This document shows, piece after piece, positions 46,222-53,921 of a stretch of DNA of 64,000 nucleotides. The stretch covers positions 1,860,001 through 1,924,000 of the forward strand of contig NZ_BDCO01000002.1 of NCBI RefSeq assembly GCF_001613545.1, written 5' to 3'. Position numbers and translations under genes: made by a program. The stretch comes from Terrimicrobium sacchariphilum (GTDB lineage Bacteria; Verrucomicrobiota; Verrucomicrobiia; Chthoniobacterales; Terrimicrobiaceae). The notes beneath the pieces were generated by a model. It saw only the letters and a list, made by a program, of their open reading frames with translations. It was not told the origin of the DNA and ran no database searches. The number at the start of each line of letters is the position of its first letter. The first letter of the stretch is position 1.

Positions 46222-46605
46222 ATGAAAAAGTCCCTCCTGCTTTCCCTCGGCGTGGCTCTCGGCCTCGTCGGGTGCACAGACCAGTACGGCAATTTCGTTC
46301 CTCCCGATCCGATCGGACAAGCCTTGTTCGGGCGGACGAGTTCTCCGCCGCCGAGTTATTCTTCCCAGCAATACTACGTCACCCGTGACATGCCGCCGCA
46401 AAGGTATAACCAGCGTCGGCCTCCTTCTCCGCGCCGATACGCCGACCCGGTGTGGGTCGACGGCTACTGGGCGTGGAGCCGAGGCGACTGGGTCTGGGTG
46501 CCGGGACGCTGGGTCGAGCGGCCGCGGCAGAATGCGTATTGGATGAACAGCCAGTACTACACCACGCCGCAGGGTCGGGTGTGGAACTCCGGCTACTGGC
46601 GGTAA
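46222..46605 (+). CDS. small lipoprotein with YxWxxGxW-like repeats
   Basis: The 127-residue protein has a lipoprotein signal with lipobox GLVGC (Cys at about residue 18), a Pro/Ser/Tyr-rich spacer, then tandem aromatic repeats VWVDGYWAWSRGDWVWVPGRW and a C-terminal WNSGYW. This pattern matches YXWGXW/WXXGXW repeat proteins of the outer membrane, whose function is not known. I start at ATG 46222; the long upstream frame (45922 on) lies inside the glycerate kinase gene and is not real. TATATATAT directly precedes the ATG, possibly promoter-like with a very short leader. Confidence 0.78.
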   Translation: MKKSLLLSLGVALGLVGCTDQYGNFVPPDPIGQALFGRTSSPPPSYSSQQYYVTRDMPPQRYNQRRPPSPRRYADPVWVDGYWAWSRGDWVWVPGRWVERPRQNAYWMNSQYYTTPQGRVWNSGYWR

Positions 46606-46612
46606 CTCCTGC

Positions 46613-47779
46613 TCAACGCACCTCCACCTGGGTGCCTTTCTCGATCATTTGACTCAAGAGGAAGGCATCCCAGTTGGCGGTGCGAATGCAGCCGTGGCTT
46701 TCGTTACGTCCAATCTGGTCGGGCGAGGTGGTGCCATGGATGCCGACGCTTGGGCGATTGATCCCCATCCAGACGATGCCGACCGGGTTGTTCGGTCCCG
46801 GCGGCAGGTTGAAGGAATTGTCGCTGCGCTTGCCGCTTTCCAGGACGGATTTGTCCCAACGGTAGTAGGGCATCAGGATATTGGAGGTCACCTTCCATGT
46901 TCCGGTCGGCACCGGAACGTCTTTTGAACCCGGAGTGCAGGGGACGCAGGCAACCATCTTGTCGCCTTCGTACACCTCAATCAGCCGTTCGGGGCGGAGG
47001 AGGATCAGGTGATAACGCGGCGGAGCCGGAGTGGGAGTCGGACTCGGAACGGGCGTTGGTGTGGCCGAAGCATCCGGGGAGGCCGACGGCGAAGCGGAAG
47101 CTGCAGCTGCATCTTTGGCGGCCTGTTCCTTTTGCTTCTTCTCGTCGCGGCGCTGCTTTTCCAAGGCCACGACATCCGCCATGGCAAACTCGGGCGCATC
47201 CGGCACCTTGACCGTGTCGCCGACCTTCAGATCCGAAGGCTGCGGGTTCAGCTCGTGAAGGAAATTCAGACTGCAATGGAACTTCTCCGCGACCAACTCC
47301 CAGAGATCTGAGTACGGCAGAGCCTTGAGCTTTTCCTGCTCGGCGGGAGATTTCGCCAGGGGACCGACCCATTTGGCGTCCTCCTCGGTAATGACATACT
47401 CGCGATAGGCATTCGCAACGCTCGCGAGATCCGGGAGTTCACCCTGCGGCTTACCGTTGACCTGGTTGTACCGGTCGAGCGCCTTTTGGGTAAACTCACC
47501 GCCGAGGCCATCGATCTTGCCCGGACGGAAGTTCGCACGATCCAGAAAGATCTGGAGACGCGTCATCGTCGTGCGCTCTGCGGAATCCGGCGGACCTTTA
47601 TCCGGCGGTACGGCGTTGACCTCCCTCGGCTGGGCACAGACGAGGGAGCAGGAGACGAGAAGTGATGCCAGGGCGAGAAGCCCCCGGCCTGGATTATTTG
47701 AACGACGCGGTGTCGTCAGCTTCGAGATAATCAAAAAGAGTCGTTGTTGCGGGATCGAGTCCCAGCTTCCTGCATTCAC
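46613..47779 (-). CDS. L,D-transpeptidase (YkuD) with peptidoglycan-binding-like and LysM-like regions
   Basis: A protein of about 388 residues. After a signal-like hydrophobic stretch it has TRLQIFLDRANFRPGKIDGL, a PG-binding-like segment. A LysM-like segment (LWELVAEKFHCSLNFLHELN) follows, then an Ala/Pro/Ser/Thr linker and the YkuD domain with GIHGTTSPDQIGRNESHGC, where the HxxxxxxxxxxxSHGC pattern supplies the catalytic His and Cys. Such enzymes make 3-3 crosslinks or attach lipoproteins to peptidoglycan. Start is uncertain: GTG 47779 and TTG 47734 both precede the signal; the frame extends to 47809. All overlap the DUF5069 gene end. Confidence 0.87.
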   Translation of the reverse strand: MNAGSWDSIPQQRLFLIISKLTTPRRSNNPGRGLLALASLLVSCSLVCAQPREVNAVPPDKGPPDSAERTTMTRLQIFLDRANFRPGKIDGLGGEFTQKALDRYNQVNGKPQGELPDLASVANAYREYVITEEDAKWVGPLAKSPAEQEKLKALPYSDLWELVAEKFHCSLNFLHELNPQPSDLKVGDTVKVPDAPEFAMADVVALEKQRRDEKKQKEQAAKDAAAASASPSASPDASATPTPVPSPTPTPAPPRYHLILLRPERLIEVYEGDKMVACVPCTPGSKDVPVPTGTWKVTSNILMPYYRWDKSVLESGKRSDNSFNLPPGPNNPVGIVWMGINRPSVGIHGTTSPDQIGRNESHGCIRTANWDAFLLSQMIEKGTQVEVR

Positions 47780-48125
47780 CCTCAAACCATTCCTTTCTAT
47801 CGGCGTCAAGGGAGGGATTGTATTCTTCTAGGTCATTGCTCCAGTCGGCAATTTCGTGCGGAGTGCGATGGATGCCAGCCTGGTCGACCCAGAGCGCGAT
47901 CGGATCATCCGTGTCGTTGGAGGAAACCGTCAGCTTGAAATCTTCCGGATCGATGCCCTTGAAGGAAAAGAGCTCCTGATCCAGCGGGCAGTTGAAATGA
48001 TACTCGCCTTCCGTGCCCGCCAGATGCGCACGGCATTTGTCGATGGCACGAGCCAGAATGGCGTAGTCGCGAAGACGAACGCGAGGGCTGCGTGGGGGCT
48101 CCTTGGAGAGGTCGTAGGTTTTCAT
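47694..48125 (-). CDS. DUF5069 protein
   Basis: The 143-residue protein matches the DUF5069 family, common in Verrucomicrobiota and Planctomycetes. It begins KTYDLSKEPPRSPRVRLRDY, then LARAIDKCRAHLAGTEGEYHFNCPLDQELFSF, and ends with an acidic tail. No function is known. I use ATG 48125; the longer frame to 48329 crosses a hairpin and is not conserved. Its 3' end overlaps the L,D-transpeptidase start region, suggesting coupled expression. Confidence 0.85.
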   Translation of the reverse strand: MKTYDLSKEPPRSPRVRLRDYAILARAIDKCRAHLAGTEGEYHFNCPLDQELFSFKGIDPEDFKLTVSSNDTDDPIALWVDQAGIHRTPHEIADWSNDLEEYNPSLDADRKEWFEGECRKLGLDPATTTLFDYLEADDTASFK

Positions 48126-48428
48126 TGGAGATATTCGTGGAGGTAACGAACTGATGGTCCAGTTCGGTTGCATCACAAGATAAACCCACCTGGGACGGAA
48201 GCCAAATTCGGCGAAAAGCGAAGAATCATTCATCCCGGAAATGATGCAGGCCACCGCGACGAGTGCCACGGTGGCCTGCTGTTCCCCCCAGAACAGTTTC
48301 AACATTGCCATATCTCTCTGGCTTGGCAACAGAAATCTGCGTTTTTTTTGAAAAATGTCGGATTCCCCCTCTGTTTTCCCTCTGGAGGAGAGGGTTGCCC
48401 GGGCGGAAGCTGCCGTCTAGAAGGAGGT
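48126..48428. other. 303-bp intergenic region between DUF5069 and the glyoxalase-like gene
   Basis: This divergent gap holds no credible gene. Visible features are a strong hairpin at 48246-48279, a T8 run near 48343-48350 and a pyrimidine-rich stretch before the glyoxalase start. Promoters for both flanking genes probably lie here, but no clear -35/-10 pair stands out. Confidence 0.5.
48246..48279. other. perfect 11-bp inverted repeat
   Basis: GCAGGCCACCG (48246-48256) pairs exactly with CGGTGGCCTGC (48269-48279) across a 12-nt loop, within the 303-bp divergent gap. Neither flank has a T-run, so it is unlikely to be an intrinsic terminator. It could be a protein-binding site or structured leader. 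Confidence 0.5.
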
Positions 48429-48830
48429 ATGTTTGCCGGAACTCATCACGTGGCCGTGATCTGCTCGGACTATCCACGTTCAAAGAGATTTTACACGGAA
48501 GTCCTTGGCTTCAAAATTGTTGCAGAAACATATCGCGAGGAGAGACGCTCGTATAAACTCGATCTTGCAATTCCGGGAGGCGTGCAGATCGAACTGTTTT
48601 CGTTTCCGGATACTCCGGCTAGACCGAGCAGGCCGGAGGCTTGCGGTTTGCGTCATCTGGCTTTTGCTTCCGATGATTTCGATGCGGATGTCGCCCGTTT
48701 ATTGGCGGCGGGCATCGCGGTGGAGCCCGTGCGGATCGACCCGGTTACCGGGCGGAAGTACACATTTTTCCAAGACCCCGACGGGTTACCCCTGGAAATC
48801 TGCGAGGGCTTTCCGGTTCAGGCCGCGTAG
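48429..48830 (+). CDS. gloA2: VOC-family glyoxalase-like protein (YaeR/GloA2 type)
   Basis: The 133-residue single-domain VOC protein closely follows E. coli YaeR. It has HHVAVICSDYPRSKRFYTEVLGFKI, YREERRSYKLDLA, IELFSFPDTPARPSRPEACGLRHLAF and FFQDPDGLPLEI. Conserved His, Glu and Glu residues would bind the metal. YaeR-type proteins are assigned to glyoxalase-like chemistry, but the physiological substrate is unsettled. AAGGAGG sits only 1-2 nt before the ATG, far closer than normal Shine-Dalgarno spacing; no other in-frame start is available nearby. Confidence 0.9.
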   Translation: MFAGTHHVAVICSDYPRSKRFYTEVLGFKIVAETYREERRSYKLDLAIPGGVQIELFSFPDTPARPSRPEACGLRHLAFASDDFDADVARLLAAGIAVEPVRIDPVTGRKYTFFQDPDGLPLEICEGFPVQAA

Positions 48831-49117
48831 GCCTTGCAGCGGAACCCAGTGGGCCGCTTGCGGATCCATGCGATAAACCGGCTGAGTTCCGGATGGGACC
48901 GGAGTTTCTCAATGGTGTTCCATTCGCGTTCGAGTTCCTTCTCGGTGAGAAGGGCATGGACCTGCTTGTGGCAGGGCGGGCAGAGGCCGATGGTCTCGTA
49001 GGCTTGTTCGCGAGGAACATCGCGTTTGTTGCGGCGATTATGGTGCCGGCAACGGGGAATGAGGTGATGACGAGTCAATACCTCCTCGCGTTCGCACAGA
49101 CTGCACCGGCCTTGCAT
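48818..49117 (-). CDS. small HNH-motif protein
   Basis: The 99-residue protein has CSLCERE, LTRHHLIPR and CPPCHKQVHALL, giving a Cys-Cys zinc pair around an HNH-type nuclease core (RHH...CH..VH). Family members range from homing and restriction nucleases to uncharacterised housekeeping proteins. I chose ATG 49117; a TTG at 49153 is possible. It follows opgG by 44 bp on the same strand and overlaps the convergent glyoxalase-like gene by 13 bp. No methylase or other defence gene is adjacent. Confidence 0.75.
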   Translation of the reverse strand: MQGRCSLCEREEVLTRHHLIPRCRHHNRRNKRDVPREQAYETIGLCPPCHKQVHALLTEKELEREWNTIEKLRSHPELSRFIAWIRKRPTGFRCKAYAA

Positions 49118-49161
49118 GGGCTGGAATATCTTCCAGCCCGTTCCGATGTGCAATAGCCCCG

Positions 49162-50748
49162 CTACTTGCTCCCGACGAACTCGGGGAAGAACTGATAGAG
49201 CCAGGTCTCGGAGATTTGCTTGCCGTCCTTTTGCAGGGTCAGGCGCAGCTCCGTGGGCTGATCCTTCGGGAAATCCTCCAGCGTGAACTGGACGCGGTAC
49301 CAGTTCTTCCCGGCGGCGGGCAGCGGCAGGATCGATGTGCCGAAGATCTTGCCCTTGGATGACCAGACGTCGACCTGCGGAAGCTCGCCTGCCTTTAGGT
49401 CAGCCAGCGGACCACCTTGGAACTCCACGATGAAGCGCTGCTGATTCTCGGGCCAGCGTTTTTGCGGTTCGCGGACGAGGCGGGTCGCGACGCAGCGGGC
49501 GAGGTTGGGGTGATTCGGCTCCTCGGCCGCCCAGGTGAGGCGGTACTTGAGGTCAAATTCCGCGCCGGGTTCGGCGGGTTGTTCCGGCACCCAGAAGGCG
49601 ACGATGTTGTCTTCGTCCTCGGCATCGGTCGGGAGTTCCAGCAACTGCACGGCGCCCTTGCCCCAGTTGCCATCGATGTCGACCCACAGGCTCGGTCGGC
49701 GTTCGTAGGCTCCGTCTTCCAGGTAGTTGTGGAAGTTGCGGTCGCGCTGGAGCAGGCCGAAGCCCTTCGGGTTTTCGTCGATGAAAGCGGAGATCGCGAG
49801 GCGCGGGGGATTGTTGAGCGGACGCCAGATGAATTCGCCATTGCTCTTCTCGATGGCGAGGCCGTCGGAATCGTGGACCTCCGGCCGCCAGTCCGTGATC
49901 GGGAGGCGGGCGGTTTCCGAATACCAGAACATCGAGGTGAGGGGAGCGAGGCCGAGGCGGGCGATGCTCTTGCGTACGAAAATCTTCGCCTGCACGTTCA
50001 TGATGACGGCCTTTTGACGGGAGACGTCGAAGCGGAATGCTCCGGTCACGCTGGGGCCTTCCATCAGGGCGTAGATCGTTACCGACGTGGAGGGATCGGT
50101 GGGCGACTCAAACCAGAACGAGGTGAACATGGGGAACTCCTCGTTGAAGGGCGGATTCGGGTTCGCCGTGTTGACGGCGATACCACGGGCGGAAAGGCCG
50201 TACTGGTAAAGCTCGCCGATGCTCCGGAAGTACGATACGCCGAGAAAGGCGAGCCAGTCGTTCGAGCGCCAGTCGAGCTTGCCGTTCTTATCCTCCTGGA
50301 TCTTGAAGCCCGCAATGCGTCGCTGCCCCTTCATCTGGGCGGCGGGAGAATCGGATGGAATCTCAAAGGCGTTTGGCCCGGCGAACATCTCGCGCGCCTG
50401 CCCCTTTTCCACCACGTTCATGCGCACGGGGACGCGGAAGAAGCGGCCGACGTGGAAGAACGAAACGGCGAACTGCTTGTTCGGTCCCAGCCAGAGGTCA
50501 TCTTCCTGCTTGAACCGGATGCGGCCGTGCTGCAGGTAGTCGATGGCGTGGACGAGATCCTCCTCGGGGATCTCCGGGGTCTGGTATTCGCTCTTGGCCA
50601 GCGTGCGAGCGTTATCGACGAGCGTGTCGAAGCTAAACGGCACGGGATCGCTATACGTCAGATCCGAATCCGCCGCACGCAGGTCCATGAGCAGAAACGC
50701 CCCCACGCTTAAGGCGAGGAGGCGCTTGAGATTCCGCAAGGGTGTCAC
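49162..50748 (-). CDS. periplasmic glucan biosynthesis protein (OpgG/OpgD type)
   Basis: The 528-residue exported protein has a signal peptide (about residues 1-25). It matches MdoG/OpgG over its length, including PFSFDTLVDNARTLAKSEY, FAGPNAFEIPSDSP, AGFKIQ, LAFLGVSYFRSIG and QYGLSARGIAVNT. OpgG and OpgD act in making osmoregulated periplasmic beta-glucans; they form a beta-sandwich and were recently linked to glucan hydrolase activity. No opgH synthase gene is nearby. GTG 50748 overlaps the serA stop. Confidence 0.92.
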   Translation of the reverse strand: MTPLRNLKRLLALSVGAFLLMDLRAADSDLTYSDPVPFSFDTLVDNARTLAKSEYQTPEIPEEDLVHAIDYLQHGRIRFKQEDDLWLGPNKQFAVSFFHVGRFFRVPVRMNVVEKGQAREMFAGPNAFEIPSDSPAAQMKGQRRIAGFKIQEDKNGKLDWRSNDWLAFLGVSYFRSIGELYQYGLSARGIAVNTANPNPPFNEEFPMFTSFWFESPTDPSTSVTIYALMEGPSVTGAFRFDVSRQKAVIMNVQAKIFVRKSIARLGLAPLTSMFWYSETARLPITDWRPEVHDSDGLAIEKSNGEFIWRPLNNPPRLAISAFIDENPKGFGLLQRDRNFHNYLEDGAYERRPSLWVDIDGNWGKGAVQLLELPTDAEDEDNIVAFWVPEQPAEPGAEFDLKYRLTWAAEEPNHPNLARCVATRLVREPQKRWPENQQRFIVEFQGGPLADLKAGELPQVDVWSSKGKIFGTSILPLPAAGKNWYRVQFTLEDFPKDQPTELRLTLQKDGKQISETWLYQFFPEFVGSK

Positions 50749-52343
50749 AATTGTATGATACGTGCCGCAGAGATTTCAGGATGGGAAAGAAGTTCCTGAA
50801 TCACTTCCGAGGCCGGTGCGCTGTCGAGGTTCAGCACGGTGAGCGCCTGGCCGCCCGCCTCATCGCGGGAGAGCGACATGGAGGCGATGTTGACCTTGTG
50901 CTTGCCGAGGATGGTGCCGACCTTGCCCACGATGCCGGGGACGTCGTTGTTTTCGAGCAGCAGGATCACGCCTTCCGGCTCGGCCTCGATCGAGCGGCCA
51001 TTGAGACGCACGATGCGGGGCTCGTTCTTCGCGCCGAAGAAGGTGCCGCCAAGCGAGACCTTCGAGTCGCCGCTCCACACAGCCACATGCAGCCATTCGT
51101 TGAAATCCGTCTGCTCCGTGGACTTCACTTCCTCGACGAGGAGGCCGAGGGTGGAAGCCATGGTGCGGACGTTGACGCTGTTGACCTCTTCTCCGCCGGC
51201 GGTCTTGAGGAAGCCGGTGAGGGCGGCGCGGGTGACGCCTTCCGTCGGGAGTTCCACGGCTTTGCCGCCGTAGGTGATGACGATGCGGTCATTGCGCTTC
51301 GGCGCGAGCTGCGCGGCAAAGCGACCGAGCTTGTCGGCGAGGGTGAGGAAGGGCTTCACGACCGCCGCCGTCTTGGCGTCGATGCTGGGCATGTTCACCG
51401 CATTGCGGATTTCGCCTTCGAGGAGGGCGGCGCGAATAGCCTGGGCGATTTCGATGCCGACGTTTTCCTGGGCTTCCGCCGTGCTGGCGCCGAGGTGCGG
51501 GGTGAAAACGATGTTCGGGAGGCTGCGCAGGGCAAAGTCGGCCGGAGGCGGCTCAACCTCGAAGACGTCGAGGGCGGCAGCGGCGACCTGGCCAGACTGG
51601 AGAGCCACGCCGAGAGCCGCCTCATCGATGAGACCGCCACGGGCGCAGTTGACGATGCGGACGCCCTTGCGGCAGAGGCCGAGACGGCGCTCGTCGAGGA
51701 TGTGATGCGTCTCGTCGGTGAGAGGCATGTGCATCGTGATGAAATCGCAATGGGGGAGCAGGTCGTCGACATTCTCGACGAGTTCGACCTGAAGGCTGCG
51801 GGCCTTGCTGGAAGAGAGATAAGGATCGTAGGCAAACACGCGCATGCCGAAGGCGATGGCGCGGCGGGCGATCTCGCTGCCGATGCGGCCCATGCCGAGG
51901 ATGCCGAGGCTCTTGTTATACAGCTCCACGCCTTCGTACTTCTTGCGGTCCCACTTGCCGGCTTTCACGCTGGCGTCGGCCTGCGGGATGCTGCGGGCGA
52001 TGCTGACGAGGAGGGAAAAGGCGTGCTCGGCGGTGGAGATGGTGTTGCCGCCGGGGGTGTTCATCACGATCACACCGCGCTTGGTGGCTGCGTCCACGTT
52101 GACGTTGTCGACGCCGACACCGGCGCGACCGATTACTTTCAGCTTGGAAGCTGCTTCGAGAACATTGGCCGTGACTTTCGTCTGGCTGCGGACCACGAGG
52201 GCGGAGAACTCCGGGATAATCTTGATGATTTCAGCCTCGGGGAGACCCGTCTTCACGACGACCTCCAGTGCGCCGCCGGCGGCGAGTTCATCCACGCCGC
52301 GTTGTGAAACTGGGTCGGCTACCAGGACTTTGGGAATTTCCAT
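50745..52343 (-). CDS. serA: D-3-phosphoglycerate dehydrogenase
   Basis: The 532-residue long-form SerA has an N-terminal substrate domain and a Rossmann domain with LGILGMGRIGSEIARRA, plus NCARGGLIDEAAL and HLGASTAEAQENVG, the last holding the catalytic His. An intervening domain and a C-terminal ACT domain (VILLLENNDVPGIVGKVGTI) follow. It makes 3-phosphohydroxypyruvate in serine synthesis, and the ACT domain usually gives serine feedback. The stop overlaps the opgG start as GTGA. Confidence 0.97.
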   Translation of the reverse strand: MEIPKVLVADPVSQRGVDELAAGGALEVVVKTGLPEAEIIKIIPEFSALVVRSQTKVTANVLEAASKLKVIGRAGVGVDNVNVDAATKRGVIVMNTPGGNTISTAEHAFSLLVSIARSIPQADASVKAGKWDRKKYEGVELYNKSLGILGMGRIGSEIARRAIAFGMRVFAYDPYLSSSKARSLQVELVENVDDLLPHCDFITMHMPLTDETHHILDERRLGLCRKGVRIVNCARGGLIDEAALGVALQSGQVAAAALDVFEVEPPPADFALRSLPNIVFTPHLGASTAEAQENVGIEIAQAIRAALLEGEIRNAVNMPSIDAKTAAVVKPFLTLADKLGRFAAQLAPKRNDRIVITYGGKAVELPTEGVTRAALTGFLKTAGGEEVNSVNVRTMASTLGLLVEEVKSTEQTDFNEWLHVAVWSGDSKVSLGGTFFGAKNEPRIVRLNGRSIEAEPEGVILLLENNDVPGIVGKVGTILGKHKVNIASMSLSRDEAGGQALTVLNLDSAPASEVIQELLSHPEISAARIIQL

Positions 52344-52451
52344 AGAGCCCTGCAGAATATCCGGGAACCCCTCGCGCTGTCAAAGCTGCTTGCGAGGGGG
52401 CGCACGGAATTGCCGTACGCCTTTCTCAGGGCAATATCGGATGTTGATTGG

Positions 52452-53408
52452 TTACTCTTGCGATCCTGCGATCTTGGCCTCGAGCTTGTCGAAGGAGCCG
52501 GTCCAGCCCTGGGTCATGCCGCCTCGAGCCTGCTTGAAGACCTCGATTTCCTCGGGTTTTACCTCCCCACACGGCTCCCAACGCACTGTTACGCGGGTCT
52601 CGTTCGGTCCTTCGGACGTAAAGAGCACCTCGGTGCGCATGGTCTCCGGCCAGACCGGAGCGAGGGGATGGCGCGAGACATTTCCCTGCTCGTCGCAGAA
52701 TTGCTGGGTGTAGACGATCCGGCTCGGTTTCTCGATTTCCTGGTACTCAGCCCGCCCGTACATGGTGAGCTGGCCGTTTGTCATGGAATAGAACGTCGAG
52801 CCTCCCGGGCGGATGTCGGCATCGTGGAACTCCATCGTGAAGCCCGCTGGAGCCAGCCACTGAGAAAAGTGCCCGGGCTCCGTCCACATGGCGAAAAGGA
52901 CGTCGATCGGCGCCCGGAAGCTGCGAGTGATAAAGAAGCTCTCGCGACCGGATTGCGTTTTGTCGATGTACTCGGCCAGACGATCCCACGTTCCATTGCC
53001 GCCTGCCTTCTTGATGAATTTGGCGGTCTCTGCGGCGGCTTCCGGGGAAGGGAGAGTCATGGTCATGTCCATGGTGGTCTTTCCATCGCTCTCGCTAAAC
53101 AGAACCGTCACCCGAAAAAGTGGCGGGCGGTCGTCGTTGCCACCGTGGTCGTAGACCAGTCTGGCGCATTCCTCGACCTCGTAATAAAGCGTCTTGTTCT
53201 CGTAATCCGTGCCGTCCGGACCGTGCATCGTGTAGCTCCAGTGGCCGCCGGGGCGGAGGTCCTTGCTGTGCGTCGTGATGGTAAAGCCGCGCGGTCCCCA
53301 CCATTGGGCAACCTGCGCGGGGTCGGTCCAGGCCTCCCACACGGCACGCACGGGGGCATCGTAGACTCGGGTGATCTTCAGTTCGTTGGCATTAGTTGCT
53401 GTGCTCAT
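52452..53408 (-). CDS. tandem AHSA1/SRPBCC-domain protein
   Basis: The 318-residue protein consists of two AHSA1-like SRPBCC domains, residues about 10-152 and 157-310. Each starts with the same ITRVYDAPVRAVWEAWTDP / ITRSFRAPIDVLFAMWTEP pattern, followed by QWWGPRGFT / QWLAPAGFT. Such START-like domains bind hydrophobic ligands; the family is often cotranscribed with ArsR regulators. It overlaps the ArsR gene by 17 bp, giving a two-gene unit. The duplication looks old, as the halves have diverged. Confidence 0.88.
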   Translation of the reverse strand: MSTATNANELKITRVYDAPVRAVWEAWTDPAQVAQWWGPRGFTITTHSKDLRPGGHWSYTMHGPDGTDYENKTLYYEVEECARLVYDHGGNDDRPPLFRVTVLFSESDGKTTMDMTMTLPSPEAAAETAKFIKKAGGNGTWDRLAEYIDKTQSGRESFFITRSFRAPIDVLFAMWTEPGHFSQWLAPAGFTMEFHDADIRPGGSTFYSMTNGQLTMYGRAEYQEIEKPSRIVYTQQFCDEQGNVSRHPLAPVWPETMRTEVLFTSEGPNETRVTVRWEPCGEVKPEEIEVFKQARGGMTQGWTGSFDKLEAKIAGSQE

Positions 53409-53763
53409 CGGTGTCTCCTGTTTTCGGTTCGTTGGTGTTGGCGGTTACGGTTTTCAGGTAGGCATCCAGCCGGTCAAAACTCTCCTCCCAGTATTGCCGA
53501 TACTGCTCCATCCAGTTCGCCACGTCCTTCAGCGCTTCCGGGTTAATCTTGCAGGGACGCTGCTGGGCGCGGCGGGCCTTGGTGATCAATCCGGCGCGCT
53601 CGAGGACTTTGACGTGCTTGGTAATGGCCGGAAGACTCATCCGTTTCCGGAAGGGCTTTCCGAGGTCCGAGATGCTGGCTTCACCCCGGGAAAGGTGGGC
53701 GAGCATGGCGCGACGGGTGGGATCGGCCAGCGCGGAAAAGGTCTGACTGAGGGTGTCTGGCAT
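53392..53763 (-). CDS. ArsR-family transcriptional regulator
   Basis: A 123-residue winged-helix regulator: FSALADPTRRAMLAHLSRGEASISDL, then the recognition helix in RMSLPAITKHVKVLERAGLI, then a wing (TKARRAQQRPCKINPEAL). No Cys metal box is present in the recognition helix, so it is probably of the non-metal type paired with SRPBCC proteins. It overlaps the AHSA1 gene by 17 bp. An inverted repeat lies just upstream, suitable for autoregulation. Confidence 0.9.
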   Translation of the reverse strand: MPDTLSQTFSALADPTRRAMLAHLSRGEASISDLGKPFRKRMSLPAITKHVKVLERAGLITKARRAQQRPCKINPEALKDVANWMEQYRQYWEESFDRLDAYLKTVTANTNEPKTGDTDEHSN

Positions 53764-53772
53764 GATGGAATA

Positions 53773-53800
53773 CCTATAGATTAATTAACTGATTGGTTAA
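53773..53800 (-). promoter_or_regulatory. candidate promoter and operator of the ArsR-AHSA1 unit
   Basis: On the minus strand TTAACC (53800-53795) and TATAGG (53778-53773) are 16 bp apart, a weak promoter-like pair. The inverted repeat TTAAC (53785-53789) / GTTAA (53796-53800) overlaps the -35 box and spacer. This is a typical place for an ArsR operator. The ATG is 9 bp below the -10 box, so the transcript would be almost leaderless. Confidence 0.4.
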
Positions 53801-53921
53801 ATAAAGCGCGAAAGTCTCTTTCGTCAAGCGGCGAAGAAGGGCGGGGTGCGCGGGGTGGCATTTCAGCGGGGTTGCGGCAATTCGGCTTGAGTGCCGGGGC
53901 TGATCAGCGAAGGTTCCCGGC

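Noticed and set aside
48818-49117. HNH protein as part of a restriction or defence system
   Set aside because: No methyltransferase, helicase or other defence gene is nearby. Its neighbours are housekeeping genes, so a defence role is not supported.
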